Of a stretch of DNA of 64,000 nucleotides, positions 42,558-50,580 are shown piece after piece. The DNA is from Magnetococcales bacterium (GTDB lineage Bacteria > Pseudomonadota > Magnetococcia > Magnetococcales > JADFYX01). The translations under genes and the position numbers were made by a program. The first letter of the stretch is position 1. Each line of letters opens with the position of its first letter. Under the pieces are notes generated by a model, which did not search any database, was not told where the DNA came from, and worked only from the letters and a program-made list of their open reading frames with translations. The stretch is taken from assembly GCA_002753565.1 (NCBI GenBank), contig PEAM01000022.1, positions 1 to 64,000 on the forward strand, written 5' to 3'.

Positions 42558-43170
42558 CAACCTTGACCGCAGCTTTATCCCTGCCCGGAGATATCTGGAC
42601 AGGGTTCATTGTAGAATAACTGAATTTACATTCTCTTTTTTCATTACCAAGGATGTTTGATATAATTATGTAGATTGTGTTGGCTTGAGTCACCAATGAG
42701 GGGTTACTGGGAGCAAGTCGTGATCTAGATTCTTTTACCCACCGAAATGAGGTGGTTTTTATGTTCAGTTTTCTTGGTTTTTTAAGTATTTTTGAACATA
42801 GGCTAAATGAGTTAAGCAAGTAAGAGATCGAAAAAATCATACAAGATCAATATTATTGATGAGTTAGGGCTATGTGTGGTTCTATGAAAAGTGAACATAA
42901 AAAAAAACCTAGAGCCGTCTTCCTGGTTGGATTTTGAAAGTGAGAAGTGCAAAGCATCATCTCCCTCTAGCTTTCGTTCACCTGTCGTATAACAGATCTT
43001 ATGTAAATTCTTCTGCTTAAGATTCGAGATGTCCGGTCTTAAAAATGGAGTCGCACTCCATTCCGCCCATTCTGACCTGAACTATACACACACTGCTTGA
43101 CTGGAAGTTGATTTTTCTGTTTAATATTATTATTCAAAATTGTTAAATATGAATATGCGAGGTGTTTGTC
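42558..43170. other. AT-rich intergenic stretch before parDE
   Basis: About 600 bases of low-GC DNA with no convincing gene. A minus-strand ORF over 42481-42840 has unusual composition and no ribosome site. A dyad-poor segment near 43098-43130 holds TTGACT and TAATAT, possible parD promoter elements. Confidence 0.45.
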
Positions 43171-43416
43171 ATGGCTACCACCAGTCTAAGCTTAGGAGAT
43201 CATTGGGAGGTCTTTATCAAGAACCAAGTCGCTAGCGGGCGCTATGGGTCAGCAAGCGAAGTCGTACGCGATGCGCTACGACACATGGAAGAGTATGATA
43301 GTAAATTAACGGTGCTACGTTCTCATCTGGCCGAAGGGGAAGCGCAAGCAGCAAGAGGTGAATTTGTTAAAAACTTTTCAATTAATCAACTCATAACCGA
43401 GTTGGATAACGAATGA
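43171..43416 (+). CDS. parD: ParD-type antitoxin
   Basis: 81 residues. Ribbon-helix-helix N-terminus (TTSLSLGDHWEVFIKNQVASG, in part), followed by YGSASEVVRDALRHMEE, the classic ParD motif, and an acidic/helical C-terminus that binds the toxin. ATG 43171 has AGGTG upstream. Overlaps parE by four bases (ATGA), so the pair is co-translated and autoregulated by the usual scheme. Confidence 0.9.
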   Translation: MATTSLSLGDHWEVFIKNQVASGRYGSASEVVRDALRHMEEYDSKLTVLRSHLAEGEAQAARGEFVKNFSINQLITELDNE

Positions 43417-43712
43417 CCAGAACTTATAGGATTACCCCACGCACACAGGAAGATTTGAAAAATATTGGACGCTACACATTAAAAAAATGGGGTAATAAAC
43501 AGCGTGATAATTATCTGCAATCCATAGCAAAGCGGTTTGAGTGGTTGGTTAAACACCCAGACAAGGGACGGCATAGATCGGATGTTCAGGAAGGATATTT
43601 TAGCTACCCGCAAGGATCACATGTTATTTTCTATCTACTACGTGAAGACGGTATAGACATTATTGGCATTCCACATCAGCGTATGGATGTTATGAGCTAT
43701 TTTTCAGGATAG
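43413..43712 (+). CDS. parE: ParE-type toxin
   Basis: 99-residue RelE/ParE superfamily toxin: YRITPRTQEDLKNIGRYT, IAKRFEWLVKHPDKGRHR, and a C-terminal IIGIPHQRMDVMSYF as in ParE. Known relatives poison DNA gyrase. With parD it forms an addiction module that stabilises the prophage in the host. Confidence 0.9.
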   Translation: MTRTYRITPRTQEDLKNIGRYTLKKWGNKQRDNYLQSIAKRFEWLVKHPDKGRHRSDVQEGYFSYPQGSHVIFYLLREDGIDIIGIPHQRMDVMSYFSG

Positions 43713-44204
43713 ACAGCTCTTCTGCTCAATGCCTTAGCCGGGAAAAATCGGAAATTGAAAGAGTGGTCGTGTGAGGAACAACAGTCCAAGAATCGGAAAT
43801 TGGAACCACCACTCCAACCTAGAATTGAAAATCTTCATTTTTCTCCATATGTGCTCACTTCTTGTCATTATACGATTACAACACAAGATGAATCAACGAG
43901 TTGAGGGAATCGGAAGCGAAGAAACGGAAAACGGAATTGGATTTCCGTTTCTCAGAAAATAGAATCGGAAATGATAACGATCAGTTATCAGGCTGAATGT
44001 GGCTTGTAGCAAAGGATTCACCCTGTTATTGCCTTAAACCCATGTGACAAGAAAAATGAACACCATCCACTGAATACCGGCAAAACACCCGCCTTACGAT
44101 TTACACGTCTCTTGTCACCACCAAGAAGTTAAATGTTGGATTTTACGCTAGAATATGACCGATTTCACGAACCGGAAAAATGACAAGAAAAAAATCGCGT
44201 TACA
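43713..44204 (+). repeat. Phage left-end region with transposase-type repeats
   Basis: No gene. It holds GTGACAAGAAA (44044-44054), TCTCTTGTCACC (44108-44119) in opposite orientation, and the terminal TGACAAGAAA..GTTACA (44181-44204). A second set of iterated motifs, AATCGGAAATTG or close, lies at about 43746, 43786, 43910 and 43960, and a dyad GAAACGGAAA / TTTCCGTTTC at about 43919-43951. The TTACA end mirrors the TGT start at 182. Such mixed orientations are usual at the Mu left end. Confidence 0.6.
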
Positions 44205-44360
44205 ACAGCAGCTCCAACATCGATTTTTATTTCAATCGGGCCATCCATGATGGTAATCTCTCCTTGAGATAGGCGGGAGCGGGAAAGTGGCTGGACCTGA
44301 ATCCAATAGCCATAGACCCAGCCATAGTGGTTTCAGGGCTGTGCGTGGCGGACCTCCCGT

Positions 44361-44834
44361 CTATTTCTCCCTTTTTATATAGAGCAACTCCCCTACTCTC
44401 TGGTTATCTAACCCCTTCATCTCCTTGCGCATCATATTGTAAAAATCAATCCCGCCATCTTTATTCACGTGGAGAACAACCACCAGATCTTTTTTCCCGG
44501 CAACCGGACAGATGTACCGATGACGCAAAACCCTCTTACCACTTAAACTCTTAACCACTATCTGCCAGATCTCCAGAGGATCCTCTAAGGCGGGAATAAT
44601 ATAAGCCGCCTGTCGTTCCCGGTGCTGGCTATGCTTTTCGGCAATATATTTAACCCACTCCCACCTCAATGCAATCGACTCCAGAGGTGTCTTTATCATC
44701 CGAAGAGGATTTTGCTCTGAGATGCCTAAAACATCGCTTAGAATTTTTTCTGCCTCTTCTTTGTCAGCCCCTGCCTTAAGTTTTGGCTGAACCGGCAACC
44801 GCAAGCCCTCCGGGATCTCCTTGATCATCGGCAA
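44361..44834 (-). pseudogene. gpF C-terminal fragment with PBECR-like nuclease domain
   Basis: The ORF starts at a TTG but is open further upstream in frame (QRNYKDFGLPMIKEI), so it is the tail of a longer gene. Ribosome-site quality is poor. EKHSQHRERQAAYIIPALED, PLEIWQIV, RVLRHRYICPV, LVVVLHVNKDGGIDFYN and RVGELLY form the BECR-type domain also found at the end of the intact gpF (24 kb). The N-terminal head-morphogenesis part is missing. The domain itself looks intact. Confidence 0.65.
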
Positions 44835-45020
44835 ACCAAAATCCTTATAGTTCCGCTGACCCTCTTCTTGCCGTGAATCTTATGGTCTCGGCGGATTTTT
44901 ACTGTCGTTTCCAATGTCATCATCCCCTGTTTTCCCCATGTCAAAATGAGCCATGGGTGGTGAGTATACAGAGGGGTCAATATTCGAAGCCGTTTTGCCT
45001 CTCTAGGGGGTCATTATTGA

Positions 45021-45179
45021 ATGCCGATTCACAAAAAACTGAGCACAACCTTTCTCACCGCCATTCTCACACTGACCCTGACCGGCTGGTACATCCACTA
45101 CCAACACCAACCTCTACCTCCAGCAAGTCACGGTTTTGGAAAGGTGATGCCGTGTATGAAGGACATGTTTATGGTATGA
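45021..45179 (+). pseudogene. Truncated phage membrane protein (52 aa)
   Basis: Reads MPIHKKLSTTFLTAILTLTL then GWYIHYQHQPLPP, which repeats the GWYFHYQHQPLPP core of the intact 42231-42557 protein. The C-terminal part is replaced by unrelated sequence and a stop, so it is a fragment. It places the remnant's gene order parallel to the intact phage's left end. Confidence 0.65.
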
Positions 45180-45279
45180 TTTGTTAGTATTTTTCAAATC
45201 ATATCAAATGGATCAAGCGCGCGTTGTTTCGATTGATGGACCCGCAGTTAAGCATGGACGAGTCGGTCAATGCGGCATG

Positions 45280-45327
45280 GACCCATTTCACGAACCGGAA
45301 AAATGACAAGAAAATAATCTCGTTACA
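45280..45327 (+). repeat. Duplicate Mu-like terminus
   Basis: These 48 bases match 44157-44204 with three mismatches, including CACGAACCGGAAAAATGACAA and the terminal GTTACA. The CA end lies 31 bases before the ubiE ATG. Flanking pentamers are CTACT here and ACAGC after 44204; neither equals GTTTC at 177-181. Confidence 0.75.
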
Positions 45328-45358
45328 CTACTCATTGTTACCAATAGGGAGAAGCTCC

Positions 45359-46069
45359 ATGCCACGGGATCAACAGTTTGGTAAGCATCCAGTGACGTCT
45401 GATGAACGCCGACAAATGATTCGCACTGTCTTTAAGTCCGTTGCTACGCGCTACAATCTCATGAATGATCTGATGAGCTTTGGTATTCATCGGTTTTGGA
45501 AATCTTCTTTTGTTAAACAGGCCGCTCACTATTCTGGCAAAAATAATATTGATCTAGCTGGTGGAACCGGTGACATCGCTGCTCTGATATCTAGAAAAGC
45601 ATCTGTCTGGGTAGTTGATCCAAGCATAGAAATGATGACTCAAGGAAGGGCAAAAAAAGCTGACATCACTGGATGGATAGCGGCTGAAGGAGAACAGCTC
45701 CCCTTGGCTGATGGGTCCATCAATCTTGTCACGATTGCTTTTGGCATTCGCAACCTGACATCCCTTCAGGGTGGATTGATAGAGATTCATCGGGTAATAA
45801 AACCCGGTGGTTGGGTGTTCTGCCTGGAGTTTTCACAACCCCATTGGTGGCTAAGGCCCTTTTATAATGCCTACTCTGAACATGTCATCCCGAGGCTTGG
45901 GGCTTTGGTAGCGCAAGATTCATCTGCCTATCGCTACCTTGTGGACTCTATCCGCTCTTTCCCTGATCAAACACATCTGGAACGGCTGTTTGCTGAAACA
46001 GGCTTTAGGGATGTGGGCCACCGGAATCTTAGTTTTGGTATCGCTGCCATACACTGGGGAAGAAAATAG
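45359..46069 (+). CDS. ubiE: Ubiquinone/menaquinone biosynthesis C-methyltransferase UbiE
   Basis: 236-residue SAM-dependent methylase that adds a methyl group to the quinol ring (2-methoxy-6-polyprenyl-benzoquinol or demethylmenaquinol). Motifs: VFKSVATRYNLMNDLMSFGIHRFWK at the N-terminus (as segments ATRYNLMND and MSFGIHRFWK), SAM loop LAGGTGDIAAL, PLADGSINLVTIAFGIRN and IHRVIKPGGWVFCLEFSQP. ATG 45359 with AGGGAG in front; the longer open frame runs back into the prophage remnant and is not coding. The remnant end lies 31 bases upstream, so the native promoter must have been replaced or was internal. Confidence 0.95.
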   Translation: MPRDQQFGKHPVTSDERRQMIRTVFKSVATRYNLMNDLMSFGIHRFWKSSFVKQAAHYSGKNNIDLAGGTGDIAALISRKASVWVVDPSIEMMTQGRAKKADITGWIAAEGEQLPLADGSINLVTIAFGIRNLTSLQGGLIEIHRVIKPGGWVFCLEFSQPHWWLRPFYNAYSEHVIPRLGALVAQDSSAYRYLVDSIRSFPDQTHLERLFAETGFRDVGHRNLSFGIAAIHWGRK

Positions 46070-46175
46070 AGGAGTCTAACTATCAAAAAAAAAAAAAGAA
46101 CTCTTTCTATTAACCGATGTTTATGTTATAGGTTACTAACGATCAGATTAACATGAGTGGGGAGCAAGAAACACC

Positions 46176-46424
46176 ATGGTGCAAGCCATTTCTACCGTTC
46201 TCGCAAAGAATGAGTCCATCAAGCTGGCTGGGCCTGGCATTATTAAGGTTAAAGCTAGCAGCTCAGTTGTTCTTTCTGCCATCAAAACAAACACCCTGGC
46301 TAAATCTTCTCTACTGGCATCGTCAACTCTCACCCCTCTTATTGGCTTGACGCTTTTGATTGGTGGCATGCTGATGATGGTCAAGATGGCCACGGATGCC
46401 ACCAATCAAAACCTTAAAAAGTGA
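46176..46424 (+). CDS. Small hydrophobic protein, single membrane segment (82 aa)
   Basis: Ser/Lys/Ala-rich N-terminus (KLAGPGIIKVKASSSVVLS) and one transmembrane helix near 52-70 (LTPLIGLTLLIGGMLMMV) with a short hydrophilic tail. GGGGAG site before ATG 46176. No family recognised. Lies alone behind ubiE, with a poly-A run between. Confidence 0.55.
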   Translation: MVQAISTVLAKNESIKLAGPGIIKVKASSSVVLSAIKTNTLAKSSLLASSTLTPLIGLTLLIGGMLMMVKMATDATNQNLKK

Positions 46425-46594
46425 TTGTGAGTTATTATTTTGCAAAAAGGTATTAATCAAAGGTATGACCGTTTGGAAGAGTGGCTCAATTTTGACAGGG
46501 TAAAACTTGGTGGTGTCTTGAATGGGTAGACGCGATTGAATGTCGCGCTACGGCACTTTTCCCCTCATTTTTTTGCTAGGATGGTTGTGAATAG

Positions 46595-46894
46595 ATGTTA
46601 GAAAGTACTAAAAAACACCCCAACAAAAAAAGTAAGGGCAATCGTGCCAAACGGGTTAGGTCTGAATACCCTGTGTCGTTTGAAGTTGATGAGGGGGAAA
46701 GGTACGCTGGGACGATTGAAAACATTAGTGAGTCTGGGCTTTTTTTTACCCCCAAAGAGAATCTTCCCCAATCAATGCAAGGGAAATCAGGCATGTTATA
46801 CCTACTCAAAAACAAGCTGCAGCTTGGTAGAAAAGTGCGTGTCGTACGGGTAACAGATCAGGGTCTTGGCCTGGAACCACTATCCAAGAAGTAG
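46595..46894 (+). CDS. PilZ-like domain protein (99 aa)
   Basis: A basic stretch (NRAKRVRSEYPVSFEVD) and the second PilZ motif GTIENISESGLFF ([D/N]xSxxG) are present, followed by beta strands and KLQLGRKVRVVRV. The first motif is not the strict RxxxR, so c-di-GMP binding may be weak. Single-domain adaptor type. A protein with GGDEF and EAL domains is encoded 4 kb away. Confidence 0.75.
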   Translation: MLESTKKHPNKKSKGNRAKRVRSEYPVSFEVDEGERYAGTIENISESGLFFTPKENLPQSMQGKSGMLYLLKNKLQLGRKVRVVRVTDQGLGLEPLSKK

Positions 46895-46938
46895 CCCCCT
46901 CCTCTGGGCCACACAGGCTCGCTCCCTCTTCCTAGGGT

Positions 46939-47184
46939 TTAAGATACTCTATAAACTCGGCCCCGAGACCTGGCTGTATCCAGAAAACGAAGGTAGGCAG
47001 GCTCCTTGAAGGCTATTTCAATTTGATACCTCGCCTGATCAGGTGCCATCTCTTTACATGACAGGAATGTGTCCATTTTCCAAACCATCCATGCAACAAT
47101 CCAACCGATCAGCATTGAGCAGACGCACACATTGTTGAACCTGGAAACGGCCGTTGCCAAGTTGAAAAGAGTTTCCACCTGCAA
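46939..47184 (-). CDS. Possible small membrane protein (minus strand)
   Basis: A TTG- or GTG-started ORF of about 80 codons with a membrane segment (VCVCSMLIGWIVAWMVW) and a basic C-terminal tail. No strong ribosome site or ATG. It fills a 400-base gap, but may be chance. Confidence 0.3.
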   Translation of the reverse strand: MQVETLFNLATAVSRFNNVCVCSMLIGWIVAWMVWKMDTFLSCKEMAPDQARYQIEIAFKEPAYLRFLDTARSRGRVYRVS

Positions 47185-47298
47185 GTAGTGACACCCATTG
47201 TTACAGACTCCTGTTGCACTGTTCTATCTGCTGTTATTATGGTAGATTGAACCAACGGGCTGTACTTGTTTTCCTCTTACTGACTTGAAGGAGCTGCT

Positions 47299-48207
47299 GT
47301 GGAAAAAAAATCTGAGAAAACCTTAACGGATCGCCGCCAAGTCCTGATACGAATGCTCTCGCTAGGTCTGCTGGCCGGAACCGGACCGGTTCTTCTTTCG
47401 GCTTGTGGCGGTGCCAAACCTCGATATATTGAGCCTGGCATCAACGAAGTGGAAGGGAGGGTCTTGATTGACGGCAAACCGGCGGCACTGGGTATGAAAG
47501 CCAATCCAAACAGCCTGATTGAGACCGGCCCTGATGCCATGGTGGCCCTGGTCTTGGGACTGGACGCCTTTTTACTTCGAGAGAATACCCGTTTGCGGTT
47601 TATCCCCAAATCCTCTACCTCTCTCCACCAGATGGTTGCGGAAACCGTGAGGGATCAAAGTACCACGACCGATACCAGCCAAGGTCCGGCCGTGGTGGTA
47701 GCTCAAGATGTTTTCGGCTTCTCTTTGGAGTCGGGCAAAGTGCTTTCGGTCTTCTCACCCGGCTCTCGCCTTCTGCGGACCCCCTCCATCAATATCGGTA
47801 TTCGGGGAACCGGTGTCTATCTGGAGTCCGCCTTAAAATCCGACGGCGAACAGTCCTATATCTGCACCTGTTACGGCACCGTGGATATTCAGTCTCGGGT
47901 TGATCCAACCATCAAGGAGACCGTGGTATCCAAACATCATGATGCGCCAAGAACCATCACCTCATTCAAAAACAAAAGCCAAATCCGGCTGGCCCCCTTT
48001 ACCAACCATACCGATGCCGAACTGACCATGATCGAGGCCCTGGTGGGTCGTGTGCCACCTTTTAAAGTCGAGGCCATGCGATCACACAGCATGCAGCAAA
48101 ACCGGACCATGCCACGCATTCAGCACGTACCGACAACAACCGGCACCCACTCAGCGCCCACCTCGGCACCCGTCTCCATTCCGACCCACACACCCCATTA
48201 CCATTAA
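47299..48207 (+). CDS. FecR-domain lipoprotein with Tat-like signal
   Basis: 302 residues from GTG with a strong GAAGGAG site. The N-terminus has a twin-arginine (TDRRQVLIR), hydrophobic stretch and LLSAC lipobox with Cys at about 36, so it should be exported and lipidated. Residues about 100-215 form a FecR-like beta domain (GKVLSVFSPGSRLLRTPSINIGIRGTGVYL in parts, e.g. NIGIRGTGVYLE), and the C-terminal tail is Pro/Thr/His-rich. No sigma-regulator context is seen; it may be an envelope sensor or structural factor. Confidence 0.8.
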   Translation: MEKKSEKTLTDRRQVLIRMLSLGLLAGTGPVLLSACGGAKPRYIEPGINEVEGRVLIDGKPAALGMKANPNSLIETGPDAMVALVLGLDAFLLRENTRLRFIPKSSTSLHQMVAETVRDQSTTTDTSQGPAVVVAQDVFGFSLESGKVLSVFSPGSRLLRTPSINIGIRGTGVYLESALKSDGEQSYICTCYGTVDIQSRVDPTIKETVVSKHHDAPRTITSFKNKSQIRLAPFTNHTDAELTMIEALVGRVPPFKVEAMRSHSMQQNRTMPRIQHVPTTTGTHSAPTSAPVSIPTHTPHYH

Positions 48208-48276
48208 CAATGCTACGGGAGTGGCTACCCTTTCAGGCAGCCACTCCTCCAAGGGATACACCTCAGAGGTAACAAG

Positions 48277-49065
48277 ATGTCGGCACCATTCAAAGGCCAT
48301 TTTGATCAGATCGGAGAGGGGCCACCTATCTTGTGCATTCCCGGCTTTGGTAGCTCCAACCGGATATTCAGACCGTTGGCTGAACGGCTAAAAGATCGGT
48401 TCTGCCTGATCCTGCCCGATAACCGGGGCATGGGACAATCTCCGGCCGCCTGGAAACCCTATCAGTTGGATGATCTGGCTGGTGACTGTCTTAACCTGAT
48501 GGACAGTCTGCACCATGAACGGTTTGCGGTTATTGGTTTGAGCATGGGCGGTTTTGTGGCGCAACTCCTCACACTGCAAGCCCCCCAACGGGTAGGCGCT
48601 CTGGCGCTGCTCTGCTCCACCTCTGGCGGAGAGGCGTTTCAGCAGGTTTTCCCCTCTTTGAGCGAAGAGCAGGTCAAAGGGATCTATAGCTTAAAGGCTC
48701 AAGCACGTATTGAAGCCGCTCTCTCTCCGGCCATCTGCCCCCTACTGAAAACCCGTTATCCCGATGTTTATCAACAGGTGTTGGGGTGGAGAAGCAGAGA
48801 GCAGGAGAACCTGCCTCAGATCATGCTCCAATATTATGCAGTCAGCCAATTTATGGCCAACACCGTGGCGCTGGAGTCCATCACCTGCCCGACCCTGGTG
48901 ATGAATGGCGATACCGACCTGCTGGTTCCCCTTATCAATGCAGAGATGTTGGTGGAGAGGATTCCAGGCGCCCAACTCTCGGTCATCACAGAGACGGACC
49001 ATCTTTTTTTCCTGGAAAAAGAGCAGGAAGTGGCCGAAAAACTGGGGCTTTTTTTGGGAGGCTAG
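48277..49065 (+). CDS. Alpha/beta hydrolase
   Basis: 262 residues. HG-type oxyanion region (LCIPGFGSSN), nucleophile elbow GLSMGGF with Ser near 92, acidic residue near 210 (LVMNGDTDLLVP) and His near 243 (TETDHLFF) complete the triad. Sequence type is that of small carboxylesterase/lactonase hydrolases. The acyl-CoA ligase gene starts 45 bases downstream, so the pair is probably an operon for fatty-acyl or aromatic-ester metabolism; substrate unknown. Confidence 0.88.
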   Translation: MSAPFKGHFDQIGEGPPILCIPGFGSSNRIFRPLAERLKDRFCLILPDNRGMGQSPAAWKPYQLDDLAGDCLNLMDSLHHERFAVIGLSMGGFVAQLLTLQAPQRVGALALLCSTSGGEAFQQVFPSLSEEQVKGIYSLKAQARIEAALSPAICPLLKTRYPDVYQQVLGWRSREQENLPQIMLQYYAVSQFMANTVALESITCPTLVMNGDTDLLVPLINAEMLVERIPGAQLSVITETDHLFFLEKEQEVAEKLGLFLGG

Positions 49066-49110
49066 GTTAACTCACCTCATGAAACAGCGTTTAACCAAGA
49101 GGGTACCTTC

Positions 49111-50580
49111 ATGTGGCAGGACTTTATTCAAGAACAAGGGCGGCTCATCCCCGACAAGCTGGCACTTATTGATCGGCTGACCGGCAGGCAGCTGACCTAT
49201 GCACAACTGGATCGAGAGGTTTGTCTCTGGACTCGCCATCTGGCGGAGTGCAACCTTGAACCAGGAGACCGGGTGGCCTATCTGGCTGCCAACCGACTGG
49301 AACATATCACCCTTTTTTTTGCCTGCACACGACTGGGCACCATCTTTGTTCCTCTCAACCACCGCCTTGCCCCTCAAGAGTTGGCAGAGATTCTCACTCG
49401 AATCAAGCCATCCTATTTTCTGGCCGAAGGAGAACCTCCCCTTCCCAACAAGGTGGCATATCAGCCGATACAAGAGATTACCCTCACAGAGGGCCCCTCC
49501 CCCCCAGCGGCAAAGCTATCCGGCCACACTCCCCTTTTAATGCTCTTCACCTCCGGCTCTACCGGCCAGCCCAAAGGGGTGCTGTTCCATGCCGACATGT
49601 TGATGGCCAACATCACCCAGACCATCGCCGCAGGTGTTCTGCAACCGGGAGACATCTCTCTGGTCAACACCCCCTTTTTCCATACCGGCGGCTACAACGT
49701 CTTCTGTCTGCCATTGCTCTACCTTGGCGGTACCCTGATTCTTTTTGAAAAGTTTGATCCGGACGGTGTTCTTCAGGCGATTGGTCAGGATGGTGTCACG
49801 GTATTTTGGGCTGTACCCACCATGTTTCAAGCCATCTACGAGGCACCGAATTTTTCCCAAACCGATTTTTCTACCATTCGTTTTTTTCTCTCGGGTGGCG
49901 CCCCCCTGAGTCTTCCCCTTATCCAGGCTTATCAACAACAGGGGGTCCCGTTCAAGCAGGGGTTTGGCCTCACAGAAGTGGGACCCAACTGTTTTTTACA
50001 TGAGACCGAAGAGTCCTACCACCACCCCGACTCCATTGGTCGACCCATGGCCCACTCCCGTGTCAAGGTGGTGAATGCAGAGGGCCAAGAGGTTAAACCG
50101 GGAGAGGTGGGAGAGCTGCTGATTGGTGGTCCTCACCTCTGTCTGGGCTATTGGCAAGATGAGGAGGGGTTTCAAGAGGCCCTTCGGGGAGACTATTTTG
50201 CCACGGGTGATCTGGTGCGGGTAGACGAAAAAGGCCTGTTCTATGTGGTGGGCAGACAAAAAGAGATGTACATCTCCGGTGGCGAGAATGTCTTTCCTGG
50301 AGAGGTTGAAAAACAACTCGTTACCCATCCAGCCATTACCCAGGTGGTGGTGGTTGGGGTGGCCGACAAAAAATGGACCGAGGTGGGCTCTGCCTTTTAT
50401 GTGGGCAATCGGGAGATTGGGCTGGCAGAGATGCGAGACTATCTCACCCCTCTTTTGGCCCGGTACAAACATCCCCACCACATCCAACGCCTCACCGCCC
50501 TACCCCTGCTGGCTAACGGAAAAATTGACCGAAAAACAGTGGAAGAGAGGGCAAAAAAACAGACTGGAGAATACCGCTAG
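49111..50580 (+). CDS. AMP-dependent acyl-CoA synthetase/ligase
   Basis: 489-residue ANL-family enzyme that adenylates a carboxylic acid and transfers it to CoA. Motifs: LMLFTSGSTGQPKGV (A3) near 150, QGFGLTEVGPN (A5) near 287, ATGDLVRVDEKGLFYVVGRQK (A7/A8) near 370, and KHPHHIQRLTALPLLANGKIDRK with the catalytic Lys near 478. Length fits medium/long-chain or 2-oxo-acid type ligases. Shares its operon with the hydrolase and meets the GGDEF-EAL gene tail to tail with a four-base overlap. Confidence 0.92.
   Translation: MWQDFIQEQGRLIPDKLALIDRLTGRQLTYAQLDREVCLWTRHLAECNLEPGDRVAYLAANRLEHITLFFACTRLGTIFVPLNHRLAPQELAEILTRIKPSYFLAEGEPPLPNKVAYQPIQEITLTEGPSPPAAKLSGHTPLLMLFTSGSTGQPKGVLFHADMLMANITQTIAAGVLQPGDISLVNTPFFHTGGYNVFCLPLLYLGGTLILFEKFDPDGVLQAIGQDGVTVFWAVPTMFQAIYEAPNFSQTDFSTIRFFLSGGAPLSLPLIQAYQQQGVPFKQGFGLTEVGPNCFLHETEESYHHPDSIGRPMAHSRVKVVNAEGQEVKPGEVGELLIGGPHLCLGYWQDEEGFQEALRGDYFATGDLVRVDEKGLFYVVGRQKEMYISGGENVFPGEVEKQLVTHPAITQVVVVGVADKKWTEVGSAFYVGNREIGLAEMRDYLTPLLARYKHPHHIQRLTALPLLANGKIDRKTVEERAKKQTGEYR

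Larger units (their letters stand above)
182..44204 (-). mobile_element. Mu-like transposable prophage, apparently complete
   Basis: The gene order follows phage Mu: repressor, Ner, transposase A, ATPase B, Gam, gp16, Mor/C activator, lysis, packaging, head, contractile tail, DNA modification. The left end in phage terms is at 44204 and the right end at 182. Both ends start 5'-TG, and their terminal 24-mers agree at 18 of 24 positions. Each end carries three to four copies of a TCTTGTCA-type repeat. All structural modules are present and the large ORFs are intact. I see no matching 5-bp target duplication: GTTTC precedes 182 and ACAGC follows 44204, so either one boundary is slightly wrong or a rearrangement has occurred. 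The second phage remnant next door may explain the latter. Confidence 0.9.
44205..45327. mobile_element. Remnant of a second, related Mu-like prophage
   Basis: It contains a gpF C-terminal fragment on the minus strand, a truncated copy of the phage's small membrane protein, and a terminal 48-bp sequence matching the first phage's end with only three mismatches. The region between is degenerate. It ends 31 bases before the ubiE start codon. Best read as an older insertion next to ubiE which has since lost nearly all of its genes. Confidence 0.7.

Noticed and set aside
42481-42840. A 119-codon minus-strand ORF in the AT-rich gap.
   Set aside because: No ribosome site, odd composition, and it overlaps the 3' end of a well supported plus-strand gene.
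177-45332. Search for a 5-bp target duplication (GTTTC, ACAGC, CTACT).
   Set aside because: No pair matches for any combination of the ends I recognise, so no duplication is claimed.
46176-46424. Small Leu/Gly-rich membrane protein considered as a magnetosome protein.
   Set aside because: Only a general hydrophobic pattern is seen; no specific match, and no magnetosome gene is nearby.
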